64,000 bases of DNA from Marinoscillum sp040222955. GTDB taxonomy: Bacteria > Bacteroidota > Bacteroidia > Cytophagales > Cyclobacteriaceae. The notes beneath the pieces were generated by a model. That model was not told the DNA's origin. It saw only the letters and a list, made by a program, of their open reading frames with translations, and did no database searches. The stretch spans positions 236,425 through 300,424 of the forward strand of contig NZ_JAVKCA010000022.1 of NCBI RefSeq assembly GCF_040222955.1. Direction: 5' to 3'. A program made the translations under genes and the position numbers. This document shows positions 18,207-25,919 of this stretch, piece by piece (the first letter of the stretch is position 1; each line of letters opens with the position of its first letter).

Positions 18207-19006
18207 AGCAAAAGGAATAAGCCGGACAAATAAAAAACACCATCACCTACTACCCGGAATCGCTCAGATCTGGAGAAATATCCAGGGGACACATGCACCC
18301 AAATGAGCAAAACAGTCATCATCACAAATAAAAGCTGAATGGCCTCACCCCCTTGGAAGTAAATCCATCCTCCACTTATCAACAAAGACACCCCAGTGAT
18401 CCAAACTACATGCTGCGCCTTCCCATTGCCCAGGCGAATCACCAGAGAATTAAATCCATCCTGTCGGTCTGATGCCTGATCATACGAGGAGAATACGAGG
18501 AGATTCAAAAAGGCGATTCCGGCCAGTTGTAACCACAAAATAAAGTCCAAAAATTCCATCCCTGTGATGGACAAGGGTGCCAAAAAAATTCCCCCCGCAT
18601 AGGCCAGAGCCACCAAAATTTCCTTCACCCACAGCGCTTTGAAAAAATAGACCAGCATTAAGTAAAGGATACAAGCCGCTGAAAGCAGGGCTCCATTTCT
18701 AATAATCTCCACTTCCAGAAAGTAAATATTACCCAGTGAAAGCGAAAGAATGGAACCAGCCGCGAGCACAAGGCTGGAAAAATGTTTTTTATGAAATCGG
18801 TGCCTATCACTCGTCGGGGCTGTCACCTTCCATGCGTCTATCAGGTGATCAGTGGTATAGATCAGCCAAATGGCTGATCCGAGGGCAAGATATACATGCA
18901 CTGAAAACTCAAGCGCGTAGTATCGCTCCAGGTATAACAAAAAAAAGATGGCTCCCAGAACTATGTCCAATGAGAGCCATCTAAAATATTTATAGAGATG
19001 ATCCAT
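18203..19006 (-). CDS. UbiA-like prenyltransferase-family membrane protein
   Basis: A 267-residue integral membrane protein with about seven to eight hydrophobic segments. Two short acidic motifs sit in the expected places: YTTDHLIDAWK near residue 50 and SSYDQASDRQDG near residue 175. These match the two Asp-rich motifs that bind Mg-prenyl diphosphate in UbiA-type aromatic prenyltransferases, though the first is shorter than usual. The family transfers a prenyl chain to an acceptor in the membrane. The acceptor here is unknown. The gene begins 22 bp after atpG ends on the same strand and overlaps the following methyltransferase by 4 bp. A diverged, non-prenylating member cannot be ruled out. 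Confidence 0.6.
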   Translation of the reverse strand: MDHLYKYFRWLSLDIVLGAIFFLLYLERYYALEFSVHVYLALGSAIWLIYTTDHLIDAWKVTAPTSDRHRFHKKHFSSLVLAAGSILSLSLGNIYFLEVEIIRNGALLSAACILYLMLVYFFKALWVKEILVALAYAGGIFLAPLSITGMEFLDFILWLQLAGIAFLNLLVFSSYDQASDRQDGFNSLVIRLGNGKAQHVVWITGVSLLISGGWIYFQGGEAIQLLFVMMTVLLIWVHVSPGYFSRSERFRVVGDGVFYLSGLFLLL

Positions 19007-19028
19007 TTAACAGATCATTTGATGTCGA

Positions 19029-19922
19029 TTAACTTCCCTGAGCAAGCGCCTCTGCACCACCCACGATTTCCAAAATTTCTTTCGTGATGGCTGCCTGACG
19101 CGTTCGGTTGTATGTCAACTTTAGCTCCTTTAGTAGTTCGCCGGCGTTGTCTGTGGCCTGACCCATGGCTGTCATACGAGCACCTTGCTCTGAAGCATTG
19201 GACTCCAGCAAAGTCTTATAAAACTGGATTTTCAACGACTTGGGTATGATTTCAGAAAAGATAAACTTCTGATTGGGCTCATAAATATAGTCAGCGGTTT
19301 CAGCGAGTGCATCTCCTTCTTCAGTAAGGTTTTGTACCGGCAAAAACTGCTCATTTCTTACAATCTGAGTGGCTACATTTTTAAACTCATTGTAGATAAT
19401 TTCCACCTTATCGAATTCTCCATCCAGGAATCCACTCATCGCATACTCTGCTGCTTCGAGTGCATGCTCAAAATCCAGATTTGAAAATAAGAGGTGGTAA
19501 TCCTCAATGATGTTGTAGCCTCGTTTTTTGAAATGGTCGTAAGCCTTCTTGCCAATCGGCATGAGCATCAGATTACCTGCCGCTTCCACATCAGCATACT
19601 CCCTGTCTACCAATGTTTTGGTATGCTTGAAGATACTGCTGTTGAAACCACCACAAAGTCCTCTGTCTGAAGTTACTACTATCAACAAAACCTTTCCAAC
19701 TTCCTTTGCCTCAGCATACGGATTACCCACCTGATCACTATCTACTCCTGCAGATACATTCTGAATGATGGCAGATAGCTTTTGAGAATAGGGTCGCATC
19801 TGAGTGATCCGATCCTGAGCTCTCCTCAGCTTCGCTGCTGCCACCATCTTCATCGCCTTGGTTATCTGCTGTGTCGATGTGACCGACTGAATTCTTCCCT
19901 TTACTTCCTTAAGGTTCGCCAT
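19029..19922 (-). CDS. atpG: F1 ATP synthase gamma subunit
   Basis: Central stalk subunit of F1 that rotates within the alpha3beta3 ring. The 297-residue length is typical. The N-terminal MANLKEVKGRIQSVTSTQQI and KAMKMVAAAKLRRAQ helix and the C-terminal NRTRQAAITKEILEIVGGAEA helix are the two long helices of the rotor shaft. TSDRGLCGGFNSSIFK in the middle is the family signature. It follows atpA by 13 bp at the end of atpBEFHAG. The beta and epsilon genes are absent, as in many Bacteroidota where atpD-atpC is a separate locus. Confidence 0.97.
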   Translation of the reverse strand: MANLKEVKGRIQSVTSTQQITKAMKMVAAAKLRRAQDRITQMRPYSQKLSAIIQNVSAGVDSDQVGNPYAEAKEVGKVLLIVVTSDRGLCGGFNSSIFKHTKTLVDREYADVEAAGNLMLMPIGKKAYDHFKKRGYNIIEDYHLLFSNLDFEHALEAAEYAMSGFLDGEFDKVEIIYNEFKNVATQIVRNEQFLPVQNLTEEGDALAETADYIYEPNQKFIFSEIIPKSLKIQFYKTLLESNASEQGARMTAMGQATDNAGELLKELKLTYNRTRQAAITKEILEIVGGAEALAQGS

Positions 19923-19935
19923 TTCGGTTTATTTC

Positions 19936-21513
19936 TTAGATATATCGTGCTGCCAGATCCTTAGCCACCTGAGCAATGGTCTCTGTAGATGAATCTTCCA
20001 ATTTGCCTGCTTTCAGGGCATCCAATACGGGCCTGTGTGCGTTGTTCAATATCGTTAGGAATTCTTTCTCAAAAGCCTTCACTTTTACCTCAGGTACCTT
20101 ATCCAGGAATCCTTTAGTAGAAGCATAAATGATCGCTATCTGCTCCTCTACGGGAGATGGAGAGTACTGAGCCTGCTTCAAAATTTCCTGGTTTCTTCTT
20201 CCTCTGTCGATCGTACGCTTGGTAGAAGCATCCAGATCTGAACCAAACTTGGCGAAAGCCTCCAACTCACGGAACTGAGCCTGATCAAGCTTCAGCGTTC
20301 CGGCCACTTTTTTCATGGATTTGATCTGGGCGTTACCACCCACACGTGATACCGAAATACCAACGTTGATTGCAGGACGAATACCTGAGTTGAATAGGTT
20401 AGTTTCCAGGAAGATCTGACCATCTGTAATAGAAATTACGTTGGTAGGAATATAGGCAGAAACGTCACCAGCCTGTGTTTCAATGATCGGAAGGGCGGTC
20501 AAAGAACCTCCTCCTTTTACCTTTCCTTTCAATGATTCCGGAAGGTCATTCATTTGAGCAGCGATGGCATCATTGTTAATCACCTTAGCCGCACGCTCCA
20601 AAAGTCTTGAGTGAAGATAGAATACATCCCCAGGGTATGCTTCACGTCCCGGAGGTCTTCTCAGCAAAAGAGAAACCTCGCGGTAAGAAACTGCCTGCTT
20701 AGAAAGGTCATCATATACTACCAGTGCCGGACGGCCAGTATCTCTGAAGTACTCCCCTATGGCCGCTCCAGCGAATGGCGCAAAAAACTGCATAGGAGCA
20801 GGATCAGAAGCGGCTGCACTTACAATCGTCGTATAGGCCATGGCGCCAGCCTTCTCCAATGCTGCCTGAATACCTGCCACAGTAGAAGCCTTCTGACCGA
20901 TGGCCACGTAGATACAATAGACTGTTTCCCCTCTATCGTAAAATTCTTTTTGATTGATGATGGTATCGATAGCCACAGCAGTCTTACCTGTCTGACGGTC
21001 ACCGATGATCAACTCACGCTGACCTCTACCCACAGGAATCATCGCGTCAATCGCCTTAATACCCGTCTGAAGAGGCTCACTTACAGGCTCCCGGTAGATT
21101 ACACCAGGCGCCTTTCTTTCGAGTGGCATTTCGAAAAGTTCGCCCTGAACAGCACCCTTTCCATCTATTGGATTTCCCAGGGTATCCACTACACGACCAC
21201 TCATGCCATCGCCAACCTTGATAGAAGCAATTCTACCAGTTCGCTTTACGGTATCTCCTTCCTTCACACCACTTGACTCTCCTAGAAGTACTGCTCCGAC
21301 ATTATCGGCTTCCAGGTTCAATACCATCGCCCTCAGGCCATTGTTGAACTCCAAAAGCTCTCCGGCCTGGGCCTTCGTCAATCCATAGATACGAGCTACA
21401 CCATCTCCTACTTGAAGCACGGTTCCGATCTCCTCCAGTTCAGCTTCTGTTTTTGAATGAGAGAGCTGTTCTCTTAAGATCGCTGAAACTTCATCAGGTC
21501 GAACATCTGCCAT
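19936..21513 (-). CDS. atpA: F1 ATP synthase alpha subunit
   Basis: Non-catalytic nucleotide-binding subunit of F1. The 525 residues include the N-terminal beta-barrel (about 25-95), the P-loop GDRQTGKTAVAIDTI near residue 170, and the conserved REAYPGDVFYLHSRLLERAAK segment. GGSLTALPIIETQAGDVSAY and PAINVGISVSRVGGNAQ follow. The C-terminal helical domain ends SSTETIAQVAKDLAARYI. The start MADVRPDEVSAILREQL is the usual alpha N-terminus that contacts delta. It lies 37 bp after atpH and 13 bp before atpG. Confidence 0.98.
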   Translation of the reverse strand: MADVRPDEVSAILREQLSHSKTEAELEEIGTVLQVGDGVARIYGLTKAQAGELLEFNNGLRAMVLNLEADNVGAVLLGESSGVKEGDTVKRTGRIASIKVGDGMSGRVVDTLGNPIDGKGAVQGELFEMPLERKAPGVIYREPVSEPLQTGIKAIDAMIPVGRGQRELIIGDRQTGKTAVAIDTIINQKEFYDRGETVYCIYVAIGQKASTVAGIQAALEKAGAMAYTTIVSAAASDPAPMQFFAPFAGAAIGEYFRDTGRPALVVYDDLSKQAVSYREVSLLLRRPPGREAYPGDVFYLHSRLLERAAKVINNDAIAAQMNDLPESLKGKVKGGGSLTALPIIETQAGDVSAYIPTNVISITDGQIFLETNLFNSGIRPAINVGISVSRVGGNAQIKSMKKVAGTLKLDQAQFRELEAFAKFGSDLDASTKRTIDRGRRNQEILKQAQYSPSPVEEQIAIIYASTKGFLDKVPEVKVKAFEKEFLTILNNAHRPVLDALKAGKLEDSSTETIAQVAKDLAARYI

Positions 21514-21550
21514 AATCTTATCCTTTTGTTGTCCTCTCGGACGGGTTTAA

Positions 21551-22096
21551 TTAAATCGTTTCTTTTTGAAATTTAAGCTTAAGGTCAGCCAGGTGGCCAC
21601 TTAAGCTTTCATCTATTTGTTGATCGCCCATTTGCAGGATGTATCCTCCTACCAACTCTGGATTCACTTTTTCATTTAATAGTGGCTTCTTACCGGAAAG
21701 CTCTGTAACCAGCTTTTCAAAAGCCTTCTTCATATCCTCATCCAACTTCACAGTGGTGGTTACAGTGGAATTCTGATAGCCCATCTTGAGGTTATAGAGT
21801 ACCATGAATTCCTTTGCAATCTCCGGGAGGTACTTCTCTCTGTTCTTGCGAGTGACTATGTCAAAAAAAGCGGCCGTCAATGGATTCACTTTTTTATCGA
21901 AAATCTGCTTCAAAATCTCAGCCTTTTTGAAATTGGTGATAATGGGGCTCTTTAGCATGAGCACAAAGTCTCTATTGGACGCGCAGATCTCTGAAAAATT
22001 GACCAGGTCATTTTTCACTGCTTCCGTTACCTTCTTCTCATCGGCCAGCTCCAACAGGGGCTTGGCGTATCTGGCTGCTATTCTGGTAATAGACAT
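21551..22096 (-). CDS. atpH: ATP synthase delta subunit
   Basis: Peripheral-stalk protein that connects F1 alpha to the Fo b subunits. The 181-residue length fits the family. The N-terminal helical bundle starts MSITRIAARYAKPLLELA. The C-terminal domain contains the typical GGYILQMGDQQIDESLSGHL segment just before the end. One base separates its start from the stop of atpF, so the two are likely translationally coupled. Confidence 0.95.
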   Translation of the reverse strand: MSITRIAARYAKPLLELADEKKVTEAVKNDLVNFSEICASNRDFVLMLKSPIITNFKKAEILKQIFDKKVNPLTAAFFDIVTRKNREKYLPEIAKEFMVLYNLKMGYQNSTVTTTVKLDEDMKKAFEKLVTELSGKKPLLNEKVNPELVGGYILQMGDQQIDESLSGHLADLKLKFQKETI

Positions 22097-22097
22097 C

Positions 22098-22592
22098 TTA
22101 GTTTACTTTTACTTCTTTCAAAAATTTGTCGATGAGCGCTTTTTGCGACTTATCATCAGACAATTTCTCCCTGAGCAACTTCTCAGCAATTTCCACAGAC
22201 AGGCCTGCCACCAGGTTTTTCACCTCGGCCAACGCAGCTTTTTTCTCTGTTTCAATGCTGGCCTTTGCATCAGCAATCAGCTTTTCTGCGATTGCAGAAG
22301 TCTCGCTCTTGGCTTGTTCTTTGATTTGAATAGCAGTATCAGTAGCCTCCTTCAGTATCTTATCACGCTCAGCTCGCGCCTCCTGTAGAAGGTACTCATT
22401 GTCAGATTTGATCTGCTCCATCTCTTCTTTTGCAAGATCTGCAGCTTTCAAGGCATCGTCTATCTGGCTTTCTCTAGCCTTCAGCGCTCCTGCTATTGGC
22501 TTCCATACAAAAGCAGCAAGAATGAGGAAGACAATAAGGAAAACGACCGTTTGCCAAAATATTAATCCTATACCCGGGGTTACTAGTTCCAC
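22098..22592 (-). CDS. atpF: ATP synthase Fo b subunit
   Basis: Membrane-anchored peripheral-stalk subunit. The single N-terminal membrane helix (about residues 8-28, WQTVVFLIVFLILAAFVWKP) is followed by a long charged coiled coil rich in Lys, Glu and Ala to residue 164. WKPIAGALKARESQIDDAL is the conserved junction between the helix and the stalk. It is preceded on the transcript by a hairpin at 22617-22656 that separates it from atpE. Confidence 0.95.
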   Translation of the reverse strand: MELVTPGIGLIFWQTVVFLIVFLILAAFVWKPIAGALKARESQIDDALKAADLAKEEMEQIKSDNEYLLQEARAERDKILKEATDTAIQIKEQAKSETSAIAEKLIADAKASIETEKKAALAEVKNLVAGLSVEIAEKLLREKLSDDKSQKALIDKFLKEVKVN

Positions 22593-22616
22593 GTCAGTTT
22601 CTTTAAATGTCTGAAA

Positions 22617-22656
22617 TAAAATCTGGTCTTGATGCCTAATGCAAACAAGACCAGAT
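22617..22656 (-). promoter_or_regulatory. Hairpin between atpE and atpF
   Basis: An 11-bp perfect stem (ATCTGGTCTTG at 22621-22631 and CAAGACCAGAT at 22646-22656) with a 14-nt loop lies in the 77-bp gap between the c and b subunit genes. On the minus strand it is followed by TTTTATTTC. It could be a leaky terminator or an mRNA 3'-end stabiliser that raises the c-subunit share. The function is inferred. Confidence 0.6.
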
Positions 22657-22669
22657 CAAAATTGAATAA

Positions 22670-22870
22670 TTAGCTTCCGATAGACATAAATCCAATTACA
22701 GCTGCGAAAAGTGCAACACCTTCAATCAAGGCTGCTGCAATGATCATCGCAGTTTGGATTTTTCCAGCGGCTTCCGGTTGTCTAGCGATACCGTCTGTTG
22801 CTCCTTTACCGATCATACCGATACCAAGACCAGCACCTAGTACTGCTAAACCTGCTCCAATTGCTCCCAT
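22670..22870 (-). CDS. atpE: ATP synthase Fo c subunit (proton type)
   Basis: Rotor-ring subunit, 66 residues, two membrane helices joined by a polar loop RQPEAAGKIQ (residues 30-39). The ion-binding carboxylate is Glu50 in AALIEGVALFA. The residues after it (GVAL) lack the Ser/Thr and Tyr of sodium-binding c subunits, so protons are the expected ion. The glycine-rich first helix (GAGLAVLGAGLGIGMIG) is standard. No signal peptide is present. It lies 33 bp after atpB. Confidence 0.96.
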   Translation of the reverse strand: MGAIGAGLAVLGAGLGIGMIGKGATDGIARQPEAAGKIQTAMIIAAALIEGVALFAAVIGFMSIGS

Positions 22871-22903
22871 TACTTTATTATTTATATGGTTTAAAAAAAA
22901 TTC

Positions 22904-23944
22904 TTAATGATGATGTTCTTCAACTGCCTGACCAAAATACATGGCTGACAGCAAAGTAAATACATAAGCCTGCAACAGTGCCACAAACAGCTCCAACAGG
23001 TTCATGACTGCCGCGAAAAGGGTAGCAGCCACTCCCACTGCAAAACTCTGCGCAATGAATGTCAAGCTTAATATGCTCAATATGATGATGTGACCCGCCG
23101 TAATGTTGGCGAAAAGTCGAACCATCAATGAGAATGGTTTTGTGAAAATTCCGATAATCTCAATAGGCCACAAGATGAGGTACAATGGAAACTTAGCCAG
23201 CCACCCCATGCTATTGCCCAATGGATCCAAGATGTGCATCCAGTAGGTTTTTCTTCCTGAAGCCAGTGTAATCACCAGGCTGGCAATCGCCAGTATTAAA
23301 GTCACGGCGATGTTTCCTGTGAGGTTGGCTGCAGCAGGCAAAAGTCCCAGCAGGTTACCAAACCAGATAAAGAAAAACAAGGTCAGAAGGTAAGGCAGGT
23401 ATCGCTCATACTTCGGCCCAATGTTAGGCTTCACGATCTCGTCCCTTACATAAATAATGATTGGCTCAAAGAAGGACTGTATCCCTCTCGGCGCTCGGCC
23501 GGCATTTTTCTTATAACCTCTGGCCACAGCCATGAAGATCATAATCATTACCAACGCATTAATGAATAAGAAGAAAACATTTTTGGTAATGGAGAAATCC
23601 AGAACATGGGCACCGCTTTCTAGCGCAATGTGCTCATGCTCCATCACGTACCCATTAAAAGGAACCACCTCATGAGCCTCGTTGTAAAAGTTGCTGGAAG
23701 AGAAAATATCCAGACCCTTTTCCTCGCTGTATATAATCACCGGAAGGTGCAGACTCAAGCCATGAAAAATCTCCCAGGAATGGGAATCCATGATGTGATG
23801 ATTGATCATCTCACTGGGATCAAATGCTTCCCCTTCCACCGGATCTTTAGCATATCCAGTTTGGATTATCAGGAGTCCGAAAACGACTAGTAATAAACTG
23901 GATTTCAAAAACTTAGGAAAGGATGCGGTTTTCTCTTGACTCAT
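22904..23944 (-). CDS. atpB: ATP synthase Fo a subunit with exported N-terminal extension
   Basis: Proton-channel stator subunit of Fo. The chosen start MSQEKTASF (ATG at 23944) gives 346 residues. An in-frame upstream start at 24004 would overlap the preceding gene and is less likely. A cleavable-looking signal (LLLVVFGLLIIQTGYAKD) is followed by a soluble stretch of about 100 residues, a Bacteroidota feature. The membrane domain contains the conserved MVRLFANITAGHIIIL helix with the essential Arg. The end LLQAYVFTLLSAMYFGQAVEE is typical. The final HHH tail is short and probably unimportant. Confidence 0.95.
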   Translation of the reverse strand: MSQEKTASFPKFLKSSLLLVVFGLLIIQTGYAKDPVEGEAFDPSEMINHHIMDSHSWEIFHGLSLHLPVIIYSEEKGLDIFSSSNFYNEAHEVVPFNGYVMEHEHIALESGAHVLDFSITKNVFFLFINALVMIMIFMAVARGYKKNAGRAPRGIQSFFEPIIIYVRDEIVKPNIGPKYERYLPYLLTLFFFIWFGNLLGLLPAAANLTGNIAVTLILAIASLVITLASGRKTYWMHILDPLGNSMGWLAKFPLYLILWPIEIIGIFTKPFSLMVRLFANITAGHIIILSILSLTFIAQSFAVGVAATLFAAVMNLLELFVALLQAYVFTLLSAMYFGQAVEEHHH

Positions 23945-23963
23945 TAGTAAAAGGGTTATCTCC

Positions 23964-24332
23964 TCAATTCCGCCGCAAGTTAGGTAATGCAGCAAATAAT
24001 TCAAAGATTAAATAAACCAAATAGAGGACGATAAATTGAATCATGAGCGGTCGGATATTTTCCACTTTCATGATAAAAAGAATAGCCAAAAAGAAAAGAC
24101 CGGTAAGAAACCGGAAGGTGACCCCACCGAGCACATAAATCGGGGATTCCCAGTTGGACTTTTCACCCAGTCGCAGCATCCACCATACAGCCAGGGACTG
24201 GAGATAAAAAAACAGAATCAATGCAGGAAACTGCTGGTGCAAATAGGATTGAAAAAGGGGCTCGTTGAAAAAGTAATAGGTGAGTAGAAACGCCAGGGAG
24301 ATCCCTGTTGAGGTTATCAGGTACTTCTTCAC
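23964..24332 (-). CDS. Small membrane protein of the atp operon (AtpI-like position)
   Basis: A 122-residue protein with about four hydrophobic helices (SLAFLLTYYF, ALILFFYLQSLAVWWML, FLTGLFFLAILFIM, VLYLVYLIFELFAAL). It sits between the AtpZ-type gene and atpB, where many operons carry atpI, whose product assists c-ring or a-subunit assembly. Sequence similarity to AtpI is not evident to me, so the assignment is positional. The GTG at 24332 is preferred as start because GTGA overlaps the stop of the preceding gene by 4 bp. An ATG at 24404 would overlap it by 76 bp. Confidence 0.65.
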   Translation of the reverse strand: MKKYLITSTGISLAFLLTYYFFNEPLFQSYLHQQFPALILFFYLQSLAVWWMLRLGEKSNWESPIYVLGGVTFRFLTGLFFLAILFIMKVENIRPLMIQFIVLYLVYLIFELFAALPNLRRN

Positions 24333-24562
24333 GAGCCGAATTTCTTGATCAGGTAAAATATTGTGGCTGCCACCGAGAGAAACACTCCAAGGAGTAAAAT
24401 CCAAGGAAATGCCGGCGCAGCTTTTTCATTCAGATAATAGCCCCCCATGATAAATCCGAGATTGATGGCCAGAAGTTCAAAGGTAATCCCTGAAATCCTG
24501 GCATAGGTTTTCTCGACTTTAGGATTGTGCTTTGAGGAGGGGTCCTTCTTCTGCTTTGCCAA
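24329..24562 (-). CDS. AtpZ/AtpI-family Fo accessory membrane protein
   Basis: A 77-residue protein with a charged N-terminal tail (1-18) and two membrane helices (about 24-42 and 50-72). The YARISGITFELLAINLGFIMG segment and glycine-rich first helix fit the AtpZ/putative Fo ATPase accessory family. In some bacteria this family forms Mg/Ca transport or assembly partners of ATP synthase. It starts 44 bp inside the 3' end of the bactofilin gene in another frame, and its stop overlaps the following gene by 4 bp. The overlaps suggest translational coupling from bactofilin into the atp operon. Confidence 0.8.
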   Translation of the reverse strand: MAKQKKDPSSKHNPKVEKTYARISGITFELLAINLGFIMGGYYLNEKAAPAFPWILLLGVFLSVAATIFYLIKKFGS

Positions 24563-24935
24563 TTTTTATTTCTTTACTCTTCACACCCATCTTACATCCA
24601 CCATTGAACACAGCACCAGACTCTACGATGAGCTTGTTGGTGATGATGTCTCCGTCAATCACCGCGGTAGGTTTCAACACCAACACCTCAGTCACCTCCA
24701 CTGTACCTGTAATATGTCCGGCGACCTCAGCATTTTGTGCCAGTACGCTTCCATCCACCTGAGAGGATTGACCAAAAGCCGCCTTGGATTTGGTTTTGAT
24801 ATTCCCGATCACCTTACCTTCTATTCTGATGTTCCCAAAAGTTTCAAGGCTTCCCTCGAGAATCGTTCCTTTTCCGATAATATTACTCGAATTGCTCATT
24901 TCTTCCGCTACTTTCTGTTCCTGCTTGTTAAACAT
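24519..24935 (-). CDS. Bactofilin
   Basis: Polymer-forming cytoskeletal protein of the DUF583 family. The 138 residues hold a short flexible N-terminus, then the right-handed beta-helix core with GTILEGSLETFGNIRIEGKV, GQSSQVDGSVLAQNAEVAG and a final GAVFNGGCKMG. Bactofilins form nucleotide-free filaments that recruit cell-wall enzymes. It lies 20 bp after an M23 peptidase gene on the same strand, a frequent bactofilin partner, and its 3' end overlaps the AtpZ-type gene by 44 bp. Confidence 0.93.
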   Translation of the reverse strand: MFNKQEQKVAEEMSNSSNIIGKGTILEGSLETFGNIRIEGKVIGNIKTKSKAAFGQSSQVDGSVLAQNAEVAGHITGTVEVTEVLVLKPTAVIDGDIITNKLIVESGAVFNGGCKMGVKSKEIKIGKAEEGPLLKAQS

Positions 24936-24955
24936 GGGTCTATGTTTTAGTTTTT

Positions 24956-25822
24956 TTAAAAGGCCACGTATTCTTGTGGGTTCACCGGATTACCATTGTG
25001 CCATAATTCAAAGTGTAAATGAGGCCCCGAGGTAAGTTCACCAGTATTGCCAATAATTGCAATTATTTCACCACCACTGACAAAATTACCAACGTTTTTC
25101 AATAATTCCGAATTATGCTTGTAAACAGAGATCAAATTGCCTCTGTGTTGAATGCCAATCACGTAGCCACTATCCAGTGTCCACGAGGAAAAAATAACCA
25201 CTCCGTCCGCGGCACACTTTACGGGTTCGTTTTCCTTGGCGACAATGTCCACCCCATAATGATCTTTTTTAGGGTTGAAGCCATCCGTAATAATGCCCTC
25301 CATAGGGGTGAAGAGAAACAACTCCCGAAACTCCTCCGAGCTGCTGGTTTCGTAAGTGAGCACTCCCAGATCTTGTTGTTCAAACTCGGCCCTGAATTGA
25401 GAGTCAATGGGGGGGATGCTCTCCTGAAACCCCAGCTCACCTGAATTCATTGCATTGCTTTCCGGATCCTCTCCCATGGCCTGGAGGACGTCCACATCCC
25501 CGCCGATGATCATCCTTATATTTTTCAAATACTGATCCTTCACCGCCATCTCGTACTCCATGGAGTCTATCTTCATTGTCAGATCCACCAGCTGCCTGTT
25601 GGACTGCATCATGGCATAGCGGGGATCCAGCCACTGCTCCAGCACCACGGTGACCATATATACCGACACCAGAAGGGTAATGGTGAAAGCCACCGTCAAG
25701 ATCAGAATCACCCTGGCATAGTTGAAACTGATGGTCTTTTTTTCCGCGAAGTTCTCTTCGTTTCTGATGATCAGAAGGTACCTGTTGGTGAGCCAGTTGG
25801 ATAAAGTCTTTTTAGGAGCCAA
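24956..25822 (-). CDS. M23-family peptidoglycan metallopeptidase
   Basis: Membrane-anchored endopeptidase expected to cut peptidoglycan cross-links. The 288 residues comprise a cytoplasmic tail, one membrane helix (about 31-54), a helical linker and a C-terminal lysostaphin-type domain. Zinc and catalytic residues appear intact: HYGVD near residue 189 and GPHLHFELW near residue 267. GNTGELTSG precedes the second motif as usual. The neighbouring bactofilin gene suggests that a bactofilin scaffold positions this enzyme. It is divergent from the PorW/SprE gene. Confidence 0.93.
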   Translation of the reverse strand: MAPKKTLSNWLTNRYLLIIRNEENFAEKKTISFNYARVILILTVAFTITLLVSVYMVTVVLEQWLDPRYAMMQSNRQLVDLTMKIDSMEYEMAVKDQYLKNIRMIIGGDVDVLQAMGEDPESNAMNSGELGFQESIPPIDSQFRAEFEQQDLGVLTYETSSSEEFRELFLFTPMEGIITDGFNPKKDHYGVDIVAKENEPVKCAADGVVIFSSWTLDSGYVIGIQHRGNLISVYKHNSELLKNVGNFVSGGEIIAIIGNTGELTSGPHLHFELWHNGNPVNPQEYVAF

Positions 25823-25919
25823 ATCAGCGAAATTTATGAAGTGTCAAATATATTGAAACCCTACTGTTTTATCTTTACAAGATTCTCTAGGGATATACGT
25901 TAATTTGCAAATATCTATT

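Noticed and set aside
20611..21276. A 221-codon plus-strand open frame
   Set aside because: It lies wholly antisense to atpA, a clear gene. It is a shadow of the alpha-subunit codons.
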